DNA of 64,000 nt from Kitasatospora sp. NBC_00374 (GCF_041434935.1 NZ_CP107964.1:7175001-7239000), one strand, 5' to 3'. Positions 1 through 8,312 are shown, counted from the first letter of the stretch. The notes: generated from the sequence alone by a model not told the origin. Translations and numbers: made by a program.

Positions 1-506
1 TGGTTGCGCATACAGCACAGCAGCAGCAGGTGGGCGCGGCCCGGGTGGAAGGCGTCCTCGGTGTGCGGGGTGAGCAGGACGCTGCTGCTGGCGCCGGTCT
101 GGACGCTCTCGTGGCCGGGGGAGGGGACGATGTTGTGGACGAAGCGGCCATCCTGCTGGCCGTCCCAGGCGATCGGAGTGCCCATCAGGGCGGAGACCAG
201 CAGCAGGACGACGTCCCAGACGGCGCCGGCCTCGCCGACACCCGCCCAGTGGCCGGGGGTGGGGCCGAGTTCGGTGTCGTCGACCTGCAGTCCGCGCAGC
301 ACGAACAGGCCGTCGGCGGTGTCCACCGGGCGCAGGGCGTGGTGCAGTTGGCGGCTGAGCCGGGCGCAGGCGGGGGGAAGGCCGGCGAGCAGGGCGGGGC
401 TGGTGGCGGAGCCGTGGAGGTCCAGCAGTTCGGCCGCGGTGGTGGTGAGCTCGGCGACGTGGGTGGCGTCGAGCCGGCGTACCGGGGCGGGGGCGGCGGT
501 GGGCAC
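1..506 (-). CDS. Fe(II)/2-oxoglutarate oxygenase, clavaminate synthase / AsnO / VioC type (C-terminus beyond window)
   Basis: Only the first 168 residues are present; the gene runs off the left edge. The visible part fits the TauD/TfdA-fold amino acid hydroxylases related to clavaminate synthase, asparagine oxygenase and VioC. It contains the metal-binding HxE motif (H148 and E150 in LTPHTEDAFHPGR), at the depth where AsnO and VioC carry theirs, and the typical ending LLLLCCMRN after it. The second iron ligand (His) and the 2-oxoglutarate arginine lie outside the window. The GTG start is chosen because a GGAAGG ribosome site precedes it by about 8 bases. Such enzymes hydroxylate free or carrier-bound amino acids for peptide antibiotics or siderophores. 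The iron-box-like palindrome upstream and the divergent iron-boxed importer suggest a siderophore locus continuing to the left; that is inference. Confidence 0.82.
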   Translation of the reverse strand, partial: MPTAAPAPVRRLDATHVAELTTTAAELLDLHGSATSPALLAGLPPACARLSRQLHHALRPVDTADGLFVLRGLQVDDTELGPTPGHWAGVGEAGAVWDVVLLLVSALMGTPIAWDGQQDGRFVHNIVPSPGHESVQTGASSSVLLTPHTEDAFHPGRAHLLLLCCMRN

Positions 507-651
507 GGGGGCACCTTCCGTTGCGGAGGCAGGGGGGAGTGCGGGCGCACGGCATGGCGCGGCCCGGCAGGAACGCGGGAGGGAACGCGGAGGCGTCGGG
601 TCCGGCGCGGCTCGGGCAGCCGGACACCGAGGAACGTAACAACGACTCGAA

Positions 652-669
652 GGTAAGGCAAGCCTTACC
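652..669. promoter_or_regulatory. iron-box-like palindrome (DmdR1/IdeR type), proximal to the oxygenase gene
   Basis: GGTAAGGCAAGCCTTACC pairs with itself at 16 of 18 positions. It keeps the AGGTnAGGCnA core of the IdeR/DmdR iron box (consensus TTAGGTTAGGCTAACCTAA), matching about 13 of 19 positions. It lies about 145 bases upstream of the leftward oxygenase start. Expected effect: repression of that gene when iron is sufficient. Confidence 0.6.
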
Positions 670-826
670 ATCGGAACTGTCTACATTTCTGTCGTCGCCC
701 GTGGGGTAGGTGCACGATCGATGCATGCCGCGGCAACATGCCTGATGGGATGGGGAATTGACGCATAGTCGGCAGTGGTCGTCCGTCGGCCAAGTTGGTC
801 CGGGCGGGTTGCGGAGATCCCAAAAC

Positions 827-845
827 TTAGGGTAGGTAAACCTAA
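827..845. promoter_or_regulatory. iron box (DmdR1/IdeR operator) of the ABC importer operon
   Basis: TTAGGGTAGGTAAACCTAA matches the actinobacterial iron-box consensus at 16 of 19 positions. It ends 33 bases before the GTG start of the substrate-binding protein, where a bound repressor would block transcription. This is the strongest evidence that the importer is induced by iron limitation. Confidence 0.8.
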
Positions 846-878
846 GCAACTTCTGCTCGACCTGAAACGAGGACCGAC

Positions 879-2438
879 GTGGGCGTCACCAGACGACAGC
901 TGCTGTGGGCCGGTGCCGGGATCGGGGCGGCCGGTGCGCTCGCGGCCTGCAGCAGCGGCAAGGGCGGATCGACGGACACCGCGGCCTCCGGATCCGCGTC
1001 CGAACAGCCGCGCAGCGGCGGCACGCTGAAGGTCGGTGCGCTCGGCAAGGCGTCCGCCGTGACCCGCGACCCGCACGGCACCCAGGCCAACGAGAGCGAC
1101 TACCTGATCCTCAGCCTGGTCTACGACACCCTGACGGTGCCCGGGGACCGGACCAACACCGCGCCCAGGCTCGCCGCGGGCTGGAAGCCCTCCGAGGACC
1201 TCAAGACCTGGCGCTTCACCGTCGCCGACGGCGCGAAGTTCCACGACGGCACCCCGGTCACCGCCGACGACGTGGTCTGGTCGCTGAAGCGGCTGCGGGC
1301 CACCCCCTCCGGTGCGTCCCGGCTGCCGGGCATCAAGCCGGAGGGCATCACGGCCGAGGACGCGAGGACCGTCGTCCTGGTCTCCGACTACGCCAACGCC
1401 GATCTGCCGCTGCTGACCCGGCTGACCACCTTCGTCCTGAAGAAGGGCACCGGGGACGACGCGATCGCCACCGCGCCGGGCACCGGCCCCTTCAAGCTCG
1501 ACTGGTTCCGCGACGGCAACGCCCGCCTGGTGCGCAACGACGACTGGTACGGCGGCAAGGTGCTGCTCGACGCCGTCGAGGTGAGCATCTTCGAGAGCCC
1601 GCAGGCGATGGCCAACGCCCTGCTCGCCGGACAGATCGACGTCGCCTCCAACGTCGGCGCCGTCGCGGCCCGTACCGCCGAGGCCCGCAAGGACGTCCAG
1701 ATCCTGCGCCGCCCCAACGACATGGCGATGCCCATCGTGATGCGCACCGCCGACGGCCCGTTCGCCGACCCGAGGGTCCGTGAGGCGCTGCGCCTCGCCG
1801 TCGACCGCGACGCGATGGTCAAGCAGGTCCTGTCCGGCTACGGCACGGTCGGCAACGACGTCCTCGGCACCGGCGACCCGGCGTTCGCCAAGGACCTGCC
1901 CCAGCGCAGGCGCGACCTGGACAAGGCCAGGCAGTTGCTGGCCGAGGCCGGTTTCGACAGCGCCAAGACCTACGACCTGCTCACCACCGAGGACATCTCC
2001 GGCCTCGCGGAGTCCGCGACGCTCTTCGCCACCCAGGTCCGCGAGGCCGGCGTGAAGATCAACGTGGTGAAGCAGGACTCGAAGATCTTCTGGGACGCCA
2101 GCTGGCTCAAGGCGCCGCTCTACACCACCTACTGGGGCACCAACGACTCCGTGGTGTTCTTCGCCTCCAAGACCATGGTCTCGGAGTCCGGCCAGAACGA
2201 GGCCGGCTGGAAGGAGCCGTCCTTCGACGAGGCCTACCGCAAGGCGCTCGGCACCGCCGACACCGCCGAGCGGGCCACGGCGCTGCACCGGCTGCAGGAG
2301 ATCGAGTACGCGAAGTCCGGCTACCTGCTGTGGGGCATGGCCGACGGCATCGACCTGGCCGGCGCGCCCGTCCGCAACCTGCCCAGGCTCCCCGGCTACG
2401 GCCGCGTCCAGCTCGAGAAGACCTGGCTGGCCCGTTGA
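879..2438 (+). CDS. ABC importer substrate-binding lipoprotein, family 5 (dipeptide/nickel/metallophore type)
   Basis: A 519-residue extracellular receptor of the SBP_bac_5 family. The N-terminus has twin arginines (R5-R6 in TRRQLLW), a hydrophobic core and a lipobox LAAC with Cys24, so the protein is probably Tat-exported and lipid-anchored. The mature protein begins with a Ser/Gly/Thr-rich tether, then the typical GGTLKVG strand, and a body with the family motif KFHDGTPVTADDVVWSLKR around residues 118-137. Family members bind peptides, nickel chelates or opine-type metallophores. It is first in a four-gene operon with two permeases and a fused ATPase, directly behind an iron box, so a siderophore or metal-chelate ligand is more likely than a nutrient peptide. 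The ligand cannot be read from sequence. Confidence 0.9.
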   Translation: MGVTRRQLLWAGAGIGAAGALAACSSGKGGSTDTAASGSASEQPRSGGTLKVGALGKASAVTRDPHGTQANESDYLILSLVYDTLTVPGDRTNTAPRLAAGWKPSEDLKTWRFTVADGAKFHDGTPVTADDVVWSLKRLRATPSGASRLPGIKPEGITAEDARTVVLVSDYANADLPLLTRLTTFVLKKGTGDDAIATAPGTGPFKLDWFRDGNARLVRNDDWYGGKVLLDAVEVSIFESPQAMANALLAGQIDVASNVGAVAARTAEARKDVQILRRPNDMAMPIVMRTADGPFADPRVREALRLAVDRDAMVKQVLSGYGTVGNDVLGTGDPAFAKDLPQRRRDLDKARQLLAEAGFDSAKTYDLLTTEDISGLAESATLFATQVREAGVKINVVKQDSKIFWDASWLKAPLYTTYWGTNDSVVFFASKTMVSESGQNEAGWKEPSFDEAYRKALGTADTAERATALHRLQEIEYAKSGYLLWGMADGIDLAGAPVRNLPRLPGYGRVQLEKTWLAR

Positions 2439-3439
2439 TCCCGGCCCCCGCCGCCCGCGGTGCCGGCGCACCGCGGGCGCAGTCCGGCCCGGCCCGCATC
2501 CTCCCCGGTGCGGGCCGGGCCGCCTGGCTCGTCCTGCGGCGCCTCGGGATGCTCACACTGCTGCTGGCGGCGGTCTTCGCCGCGATCGAGGTGCTGCCCG
2601 GTGACGCGGCCAACGCCACCTCGGAGCGCGGCGAGAGCGCCGCCGACATGGTCGCCCGCCGGGCGGCGCTCGGGCTCGACCGGCCGGTGGCCGAGCGGTT
2701 CGGGACCTGGATGACCGGCCTGCCCACCGGCGACCTCGGCACCACCGCGCACGGACAGCCCGTCACCACCGTGCTGGCCGGCCCGTTCCCGAACACCCTG
2801 CTGCTCGGCACGCTCGCCCTCGCCCTGAGCATCGCCGGAGCCCTCGCCCTCGGCAGCTGGGCCGCCCTGCGCCCCGGCGGCCGGGTGGACCGGACGGTCG
2901 CCGCCACCGCCACGGCCGCGTTCGCCCTCCCCGAGTTCGTCGTGTCCATCGCCCTGCTGCTGGTGTTCTCGCTGTGGACGGGCTGGCTCCCCGCCGTGAC
3001 CCTCACCGGCCCCGACGGCGCACCCGCCTCCTGGGACATGCTCGTGCTGCCGCTGCTCGCGCTGGCGGTCCCGCAGATCGGCTGGAACACCCGGATCGTC
3101 CGCGGCGCGCTCGCGGACCAGGCCGCGCTGCCGCACGTCCGGGCGGCCGTCCTCGACGGCCTGACCCGCCGTCGGATCCTCAGCCACCACATGCTGCCCG
3201 GCGCCCTGCCCGCCATCGCGGTGGGCACCGCCACCTCCGCCGGCATGCTGCTCGGCGGCGCCGTCGTCGTCGAGACCCTCTTCAACTACCCGGGCGTCGG
3301 CGCCGTGCTGGCCGGCGCCATCACCGACCGCGACACCCCGCTGGTCGCCGGTGTGGTGGCCGTCACCGGTGCCGCCATCAGCACGCTGCTCCTGCTCGCC
3401 GACCTCGTCCGCGACCGCACCCTGGGAGGGCGCCCGTGA
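2435..3439 (+). CDS. ABC importer permease 1 (DppB/OppB type)
   Basis: A 334-residue inner-membrane permease. One segment lies near the N-terminus (LGMLTLLLAAVFAAIEVLPGD), followed by the periplasmic loop carrying the DppB-type sequence GLDRPVAERFGTWMTGLPTGDLG, then five hydrophobic segments. The EAA-like cytoplasmic loop that docks the ATPase reads AAVLDGLTRRRILSHHMLPG. The TTG start overlaps the receptor stop by 4 bases. No in-frame ATG or GTG occurs between it and the first membrane segment, so TTG is the best choice. It should pair with the next permease as a heterodimer. Confidence 0.9.
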   Translation: MIPAPAARGAGAPRAQSGPARILPGAGRAAWLVLRRLGMLTLLLAAVFAAIEVLPGDAANATSERGESAADMVARRAALGLDRPVAERFGTWMTGLPTGDLGTTAHGQPVTTVLAGPFPNTLLLGTLALALSIAGALALGSWAALRPGGRVDRTVAATATAAFALPEFVVSIALLLVFSLWTGWLPAVTLTGPDGAPASWDMLVLPLLALAVPQIGWNTRIVRGALADQAALPHVRAAVLDGLTRRRILSHHMLPGALPAIAVGTATSAGMLLGGAVVVETLFNYPGVGAVLAGAITDRDTPLVAGVVAVTGAAISTLLLLADLVRDRTLGGRP

Positions 3440-4281
3440 CCGGCTCCACCCCCGACACCCGCCCCCGCACCGCCCCCGGCACCGCCCGGATCCTCACCCG
3501 GGCGCTGCCCGCGCTGCTGCTCGTCCTCCTCGCCCTCGTCGGGCCGCTGCTCGCCCCGCACGCCACCGACCGGCCCGTCACCATGCCGTACGGCGGCGCC
3601 GACGACGGCGCCGCCCTCGGCGGGGACCTGCTCGGCCGCGACGTCCTCAGCCGTCTGCTGTCCGGCGGCACCCGACTGATCGCCACCGCCCTGGCCATCG
3701 CCGTCGTGGTCACCGTGGCCGCGACCGCGATCGGCATCCTCGCCGCCCTGCGCCCGCGCCTGGGCCGCTGGGTCGAGCGCGCCGCGGACCTCGCGATCCT
3801 GCTGCCGGCCGTCCTCGGCATCCTGCTGATCGCCCTGGCCTGGCCGTCCGGGGGACGCCTCGCGGTCGGCGCCGCCGCCACCGTCCTCGGCATCCCCTAC
3901 GCGGTGCGGATCGTCGCCGCCGCGGCCGCGCCCGTCGCGGCCACCGGCTACCTGGAGACCGCCGCCGCCGGCGGCGAGCGCCTGTGGTACCTGGTGGTCC
4001 GCGAGGTGCTGCCCAACCTCCGGGCCACCCTGCTCGCGCTGTTCGGGCTGCGCTTCGTCGAGGGCGTCTACGTGGTGTCGGTCGCCGCCTTCCTCCAGCT
4101 CGGGCCCCAACCCCCCGAGGCGGACTGGGCCCTGATGATCCGCGAGAACGCTCCCGGCATCATGCTCAACCCCTGGGCCGTCGCCGCCCCCTGCCTCGCC
4201 ATCGGCCTGCTGGCCATCAGCGTCAACCTGGCCGCCGAAGCTCTCGCGCCCGCCCGGCCCACCCCGGAGACCACCCTGTGA
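3436..4281 (+). CDS. ABC importer permease 2 (DppC/OppC type)
   Basis: A 281-residue permease with about six membrane segments. The DppC signature is visible: the loop GGDLLGRDVLSRLLSGGTRLI after the first segment, and the EAA loop AAAGGERLWYLVVREVLPN. The GTG start overlaps the previous stop by 4 bases (GTGA) and is preceded by a GGGAGGG ribosome site, so the two permeases are translationally coupled as expected for a 1:1 complex. The C-terminus ends in the usual MLNPWAVAAPCLAIGLLAISVNL segment. Function follows from its neighbours: import of the ligand delivered by the lipoprotein. Confidence 0.9.
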   Translation: MTGSTPDTRPRTAPGTARILTRALPALLLVLLALVGPLLAPHATDRPVTMPYGGADDGAALGGDLLGRDVLSRLLSGGTRLIATALAIAVVVTVAATAIGILAALRPRLGRWVERAADLAILLPAVLGILLIALAWPSGGRLAVGAAATVLGIPYAVRIVAAAAAPVAATGYLETAAAGGERLWYLVVREVLPNLRATLLALFGLRFVEGVYVVSVAAFLQLGPQPPEADWALMIRENAPGIMLNPWAVAAPCLAIGLLAISVNLAAEALAPARPTPETTL

Positions 4282-5750
4282 CACCCACCGCCCCGGCCGC
4301 ACAGATCACCGGACTCTCCGTCGCCCTCGGCGACGGGACCGTCCTGCTCGACCGCGTCTGCCTCACCCTTCGGCCGGGCCGCGTCCACGCCGTCACCGGA
4401 CCGTCCGGCGCCGGCAAGACCACCCTGCTGCGCGCCGTCGCCGGCGCCCTGCCCCCGGACGCGCACCTCGCCGAGGGCGCCGTCACCGTCCTCGGACACG
4501 AGATCCTCACCCTGGCACCGGAACGGCTCCGCGCCCTGCGCCGGCACCACCTCGCCTACCTCGGCCAGGACCCGGGGTCGGGCCTCAACCCCCGGATGCG
4601 GGTGGACCGTCTGATCACCGAGACCGCCGCCGACCGCTCCCGCACCGCCCTGACGGACCTGCTCGCCCAGGTGCGGCTGCCCGTCGGCGAGCGGATCGAA
4701 CGACGCCGGCCGGCCGAGCTCTCCGGCGGCCAGCAGCGCCGGGTCGCCCTCGCCCGCGCCCTCGCCCGCCGCCCCGGGCTGCTGCTGCTCGACGAACCCA
4801 CGGCGGGCCTCGATCCGGCCCTGCGCGACGAGATCGCGGACCTGCTGCGCGAGGTCGCCCACCGGCGGGGCATCGCCGTCCTGCTGTCCAGCCACGACCC
4901 GGAGTTCGTCGCCCGCTGCGCCGACGACACCCTCGTCCTGAACCCGCCGGGCGGCGACGGACCGCGTCGGTCGAACCCGAAGTCGGGCCCGAACCCGAAG
5001 TCGGGCCCGAACCCGAAGCCGAGCCCGGCCGCGCCCCGCCCGGCCGCGCGCAGCACCGCGTCGGACGCCACCCTGAGCGCACGCGGCGTCGGCGCGCAGG
5101 TCGGCTCCGGCCGCGACCGCCGCGAGGTCCTCACCGGCCTCGACCTCGACCTCCACCCGGGATCCTGCACCGGGATCATCGGCCCGTCCGGCTCCGGCAA
5201 GACCACTCTGGTCCGGGTCCTGGCCGGCCTCCACCCGCCCACCGCCGGGACGTTGACCCTCGACGGCGTACCCCTCGCGGCCTCCCACCGGGCCCGCACC
5301 CGCGACCAGCGGCGCCGCGTCCAGCTCGTCCCGCAGAACCCGCTCGGGGCGCTCAACCCCGCGCGGACCGTCGGCGCCACCCTGACCCGGCCGCTGCGCC
5401 TGCACTTCGGCACGCCCCGGGACGGCTGCGCGGACCGGGTCGCCGGGCTCCTCGCCGCCGTCGACCTGCCCGCGGACTTCGCCGCCCGTTACCCCCACGA
5501 GCTCTCCGGCGGGCAGCGTCAGCGCGTCTCCGTCGCCCGCGCCCTGGCCGCCGAACCCGACGTGCTGCTCTGCGACGAGGTCACCTCAGCCCTCGACGCC
5601 GACACCGCCGCCGGCATCATGGCCCTGCTGGCCGGCCTCCGGGCCGACCGGGGGCTCGCCATCGCGCTGATCAGCCACGACCTCCCGTTGGTCGGCGCGC
5701 ACGCGGACAGCCTCGTCGACCTCGCCGGCACCGCCCTGCGCCGGGACTGA
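4278..5750 (+). CDS. ABC importer ATPase with two fused nucleotide-binding domains (DppD-DppF type)
   Basis: A 490-residue protein with two complete ABC ATPase domains in one chain. Domain 1 has Walker A GPSGAGKT near residue 41, signature LSGGQQRR near 147 and Walker B LLLLDEPTAGLD near 170. Domain 2 has Walker A GPSGSGKT near 302, signature LSGGQRQR near 408 and Walker B VLLCDEVTSALD near 430. The domains are joined by a proline-rich linker with three tandem copies of the hexapeptide NPKSGP or a variant. Most dipeptide importers use two separate ATPases; the fusion fixes their 1:1 ratio. In domain 2 the usual Glu after Walker B Asp is kept (DE), so both sites should hydrolyse ATP. The GTG start overlaps the permease stop by 4 bases. 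Confidence 0.9.
   Translation: MTPTAPAAQITGLSVALGDGTVLLDRVCLTLRPGRVHAVTGPSGAGKTTLLRAVAGALPPDAHLAEGAVTVLGHEILTLAPERLRALRRHHLAYLGQDPGSGLNPRMRVDRLITETAADRSRTALTDLLAQVRLPVGERIERRRPAELSGGQQRRVALARALARRPGLLLLDEPTAGLDPALRDEIADLLREVAHRRGIAVLLSSHDPEFVARCADDTLVLNPPGGDGPRRSNPKSGPNPKSGPNPKPSPAAPRPAARSTASDATLSARGVGAQVGSGRDRREVLTGLDLDLHPGSCTGIIGPSGSGKTTLVRVLAGLHPPTAGTLTLDGVPLAASHRARTRDQRRRVQLVPQNPLGALNPARTVGATLTRPLRLHFGTPRDGCADRVAGLLAAVDLPADFAARYPHELSGGQRQRVSVARALAAEPDVLLCDEVTSALDADTAAGIMALLAGLRADRGLAIALISHDLPLVGAHADSLVDLAGTALRRD
4974..5027 (+). repeat. three tandem 18-bp repeats in the linker of the fused ATPase
   Basis: The unit AACCCGAAGTCGGGCCCG occurs twice exactly and a third time with two changes. 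Each copy encodes Asn-Pro-Lys-Ser-Gly-Pro or a close variant. The array sits exactly between the two ATPase domains, so changes in copy number would alter only linker length. Confidence 0.9.
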
Positions 5751-6209
5751 CCGGGCCCGCTCGGCGAGGGCGGCCAGCGCGCACACCCGGTGCAGCAGCG
5801 CGTTCAGCTGGGCCCGCTCACCCCGGGTCAGCGGCGACAGCAGGTCGTCCTGGACGGCGGCGGCGTCGGCGTGCAGCCGCTCCAGCGCCTCCCGTCCGGC
5901 GGGGGTGAGCGTCACCACCTCGTGGCGGCCGTTGATCTGGACGTGGAAGGACTCGACGAGCCGGGCGGACAGCAGGTCGTCGACCGCCCTGAACGCCTCC
6001 GCGGCGTCGAGGCCGAGGCGCGCGGCGAGGTCGGGTCTGGCGTGCGGGCCGAACTCGGCGAGGGTCGACAGCGCCGCCAGGTGCGACCGGGACATCCCGC
6101 GCTCCGCGAGCCGTTCCGTGAGCCTGTCCTCGGCCGCCCGCCCGGCCGTCGACAGCAGATGGACCGTCTGCTGGAGGGGGTTCGATGAACCCTTCCGGCC
6201 GTCGTACAT
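5586..6209 (-). CDS. MarR-family transcriptional regulator
   Basis: A winged-helix regulator. The MarR core covers about residues 15-150, with the recognition region SRSHLAALSTLAEFGPHARPDLAARLGL and the wing VESFHVQINGRHEVVTLTPAGREAL. MarR proteins are usually about 150 residues; this frame stays open to 207 and runs about 165 bases antisense into the end of the ABC ATPase gene, so the last 55 or so residues are non-family sequence. Either the tail is translated or the stop was lost by mutation. The gene diverges from a DrrAB-type exporter, and a perfect GTCTAC-N6-GTAGAC palindrome lies in the shared intergenic region, a plausible operator for autoregulation and for the exporter. The inducer is unknown. 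Confidence 0.85.
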   Translation of the reverse strand: MYDGRKGSSNPLQQTVHLLSTAGRAAEDRLTERLAERGMSRSHLAALSTLAEFGPHARPDLAARLGLDAAEAFRAVDDLLSARLVESFHVQINGRHEVVTLTPAGREALERLHADAAAVQDDLLSPLTRGERAQLNALLHRVCALAALAERARSVPAQGGAGEVDEAVRVRADQREVVADQRDGEPPVGPEAGQQGHDAGGGVGVEG

Positions 6210-6300
6210 CAGGCTTCCATCCGCTCGTCGGGCCCGTCGGGCGGGGCGGGATGCGGCCGGTCCCGGCTGCGGCAGCGCCGTGGTGCCGACAATCCGATAT

Positions 6301-6318
6301 GTCTACGGCATTGTAGAC
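6301..6318. promoter_or_regulatory. palindromic operator candidate GTCTAC-N6-GTAGAC (MarR gene / exporter)
   Basis: GTCTACGGCATTGTAGAC is a perfect 6+6 inverted repeat with a 6-base spacer, typical of MarR dimers. It lies 92 bases upstream of the MarR start and about 210 bases before the exporter ATPase. The same arms and spacing recur upstream of the DedA operon. Confidence 0.55.
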
Positions 6319-6406
6319 GAGCCGGTCCGGGCAGGGGCGGCCCGCCGTGGGCCGATCCGGCACCGGTGGCCCACCCGGGTCCTGCCCTGCCGCGTCGGAC
6401 GGCGTA

Positions 6407-6418
6407 GTACCGCGGTAC
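6407..6418. promoter_or_regulatory. perfect 12-bp palindrome upstream of the exporter operon
   Basis: GTACCGCGGTAC is fully self-complementary and sits about 115 bases before the exporter ATPase start. A related half GTACCACGGTCC follows about 35 bases later. It could be a second operator. No regulator can be assigned. Confidence 0.3.
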
Positions 6419-6531
6419 CACCGATCGGCGGAGCATCGCGCCCTGAGTACCACGGTCCGTCGCGGTTCGGTGCTTAGCGTTGCTGGTGAGGCGGCCGGGT
6501 CGGCCGGAGCCCGAGCGCGAGGGACGAATCG

Positions 6532-7467
6532 ATGATCGAGGCGCAGCAGCTGACGAAGAGGTACGGGGAGAAGACGGCGGTGGACCGGCTGGACTTCACC
6601 GTCCGGCCGGGCTCGGTGACCGGCTTCCTGGGGCCCAACGGCGCCGGGAAGTCCACCACCATGCGGATGATCGTCGGCCTGGACGCCCCGACCGGCGGAT
6701 CGGTCACCGTCAACGGCCGCCGCTATGCCGAGCACGTGGCCCCGCTGCAGGAGGTGGGCGCGCTGCTGGAGGCCAAGTCGATCCACCCCGGACGGTCCGC
6801 CTTCGACCATCTGATGGCCCAGGCCCACACCCACGGCATCCCGCGCCGCCGGGTCGAGGAGGTGATCGGGCTGACCGGCCTGCAGAGCGTGGCGAAGAAG
6901 CGGGCCGGGGCGTTCTCGCTGGGCATGGGCCAGCGGCTCGGGATCGCGGCCGCCCTGCTGGGCGACCCCGCCACGATCATGCTCGACGAGCCGGTGAACG
7001 GCCTCGACCCCGAGGGTGTGCGGTGGATCCGCAACCTGCTCACCGGCCTGGCCGCCGAGGGCCGCACGGTGTTCGTCTCCTCGCACCTGATGAGCGAGGT
7101 GGCGCTGGTCGCGGACCACCTGATCGTCGTCGGCCGCGGCCGGCTGCTGGCCGACACCACGGTCGAGGAGCTGGTGCGCCGGGCCGGCGGCGACACCGTC
7201 CGGGTGGCGAGCGCGGATCCGGCCCGTCTGCGGGAGGTCCTCACGGGCCCGGGCGTGGAGATCACCGGCCGGGCCGGCTCCGAGGAGCTCCAGGTGACCG
7301 GTATGCCGGCCCGCGCGATCGGGCTGGCCGCCGCCGAGCACGGCATCGCGCTGTTCGAGCTGACCGCCAGGGCCGTGTCCCTGGAGGAGGCGTTCATGGA
7401 GCTGACCAGGGACGCCGTCGAGTACCACGGCACCACCGGCATCGAGACCCCCGGGAGGGCGGCATGA
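6532..7467 (+). CDS. ABC exporter ATPase, DrrA/antibiotic-resistance type
   Basis: A 311-residue ATPase of the ABC-2 exporter class. Walker A GPNGAGKS is near residue 34, the signature region reads FSLGMGQRLG near 126, and Walker B IMLDEPVNGLD near 150, followed by the switch His in SSHLMSE. The C-terminal 100 residues form the accessory domain common to DrrA and CcmA-like exporters. The ATG start begins a two-gene operon with the permease, overlapping it by 4 bases. The substrate is unknown; divergence from a MarR regulator suggests induction by a toxic small molecule. The signature carries LG instead of SGG, as is usual in this subfamily. Confidence 0.92.
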   Translation: MIEAQQLTKRYGEKTAVDRLDFTVRPGSVTGFLGPNGAGKSTTMRMIVGLDAPTGGSVTVNGRRYAEHVAPLQEVGALLEAKSIHPGRSAFDHLMAQAHTHGIPRRRVEEVIGLTGLQSVAKKRAGAFSLGMGQRLGIAAALLGDPATIMLDEPVNGLDPEGVRWIRNLLTGLAAEGRTVFVSSHLMSEVALVADHLIVVGRGRLLADTTVEELVRRAGGDTVRVASADPARLREVLTGPGVEITGRAGSEELQVTGMPARAIGLAAAEHGIALFELTARAVSLEEAFMELTRDAVEYHGTTGIETPGRAA

Positions 7468-8312
7468 GCACCATCGCCCCGATCCACACCACCGAGCCGT
7501 CCGCCGTCCCGCCCGTCCGCCCGGTCTACCGGGTCACCGGGCGCCGCGTCCTGCGCGCCGAGTGGGCCAAGCTCTGGTCGCTGCGCTCCACCTGGATCAC
7601 CGTCGGCCTCGCGCTGCTGTTCCTGGTGGCCTTCGGTCTGATCGCCTCCGCGCAGTACAAGTCCCGGCTGACCTCCGGTGGGCACATGGACCGGGACTTC
7701 GCCAACGCCACGGCCGTCCGGCTGTCGCTCTTCGGGACGAACTTCGGCCAGCTGGCGCTGGGCGTCCTGGGCGTTCTGGTCACCGCAGGCGAGTACTCGA
7801 CCGGGATGATCCGCTCGACGCTGGCCGCCGTGCCCCGCCGCCTGCCGGTGCTGTGGTCCAAGGCCGCGGTCTACGGCGTGGTCGCGCTGCTGGTCGGGAC
7901 GGCCGGGGTGTTCACCGCGTTCGTGGTCGGCAGCCGCATCGTCGCGGACACCCCCGCCGCCCTGACGCTGTCCGACCAGGGCGTGCTGCGCAGCCTGCTG
8001 GGCGCCGGGTTCTACCTGGCCCTGGTCGGCGTGATCGGAACGGCCCTCGGCGCCCTGCTGCGCTCGGTGGCGGGCGGCATCTCGGTGCTGGTCGCCTCGC
8101 TGATGCTGATCCCCGGCCTGGTGAGCCTGCTGCCGACCTCGTGGCAGGATCACATCGGCCCGTACCTGCCCAGCAACGCCGGCGAGTCGATGTTCGCCCT
8201 GCAGCACACCGCGAGCACGCTGTCGCCGCTGAGCGGGATGCTGGTCTTCCTCGCCTGGACGGCACTGGCACTGGGCGGCGCGGCCTGGCGGTTGGTGCGT
8301 ACCGACGCGTGA
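7464..8312 (+). CDS. ABC-2 exporter permease
   Basis: A 282-residue membrane protein with six hydrophobic segments, for example WITVGLALLFLVAFGLIASA, LALGVLGVLVTAGEY and MLVFLAWTALALGGAAW. A cytoplasmic N-terminus carries the usual RAEWAKLWSLRSTW entry motif of ABC-2 permeases. The GEYSTGMIRSTLAAVPRR loop is the conserved site that couples to the ATPase. Its ATG overlaps the ATPase stop by 4 bases, so the pair is translationally coupled. Together they form an exporter of unknown substrate. Confidence 0.9.
   Translation: MSTIAPIHTTEPSAVPPVRPVYRVTGRRVLRAEWAKLWSLRSTWITVGLALLFLVAFGLIASAQYKSRLTSGGHMDRDFANATAVRLSLFGTNFGQLALGVLGVLVTAGEYSTGMIRSTLAAVPRRLPVLWSKAAVYGVVALLVGTAGVFTAFVVGSRIVADTPAALTLSDQGVLRSLLGAGFYLALVGVIGTALGALLRSVAGGISVLVASLMLIPGLVSLLPTSWQDHIGPYLPSNAGESMFALQHTASTLSPLSGMLVFLAWTALALGGAAWRLVRTDA

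Noticed and set aside
678..697. GTCTACATTTCTGTCGTC near the oxygenase gene as a third MarR operator
   Set aside because: Only one arm matches GTCTAC; the second arm is not GTAGAC, so there is no palindrome.
681..2471. Long open frame on the minus strand opposite the substrate-binding protein
   Set aside because: It is a GC-bias shadow: the plus-strand frame has a signal peptide and family motifs, the minus frame has low-complexity Gly/Asp/Arg sequence.
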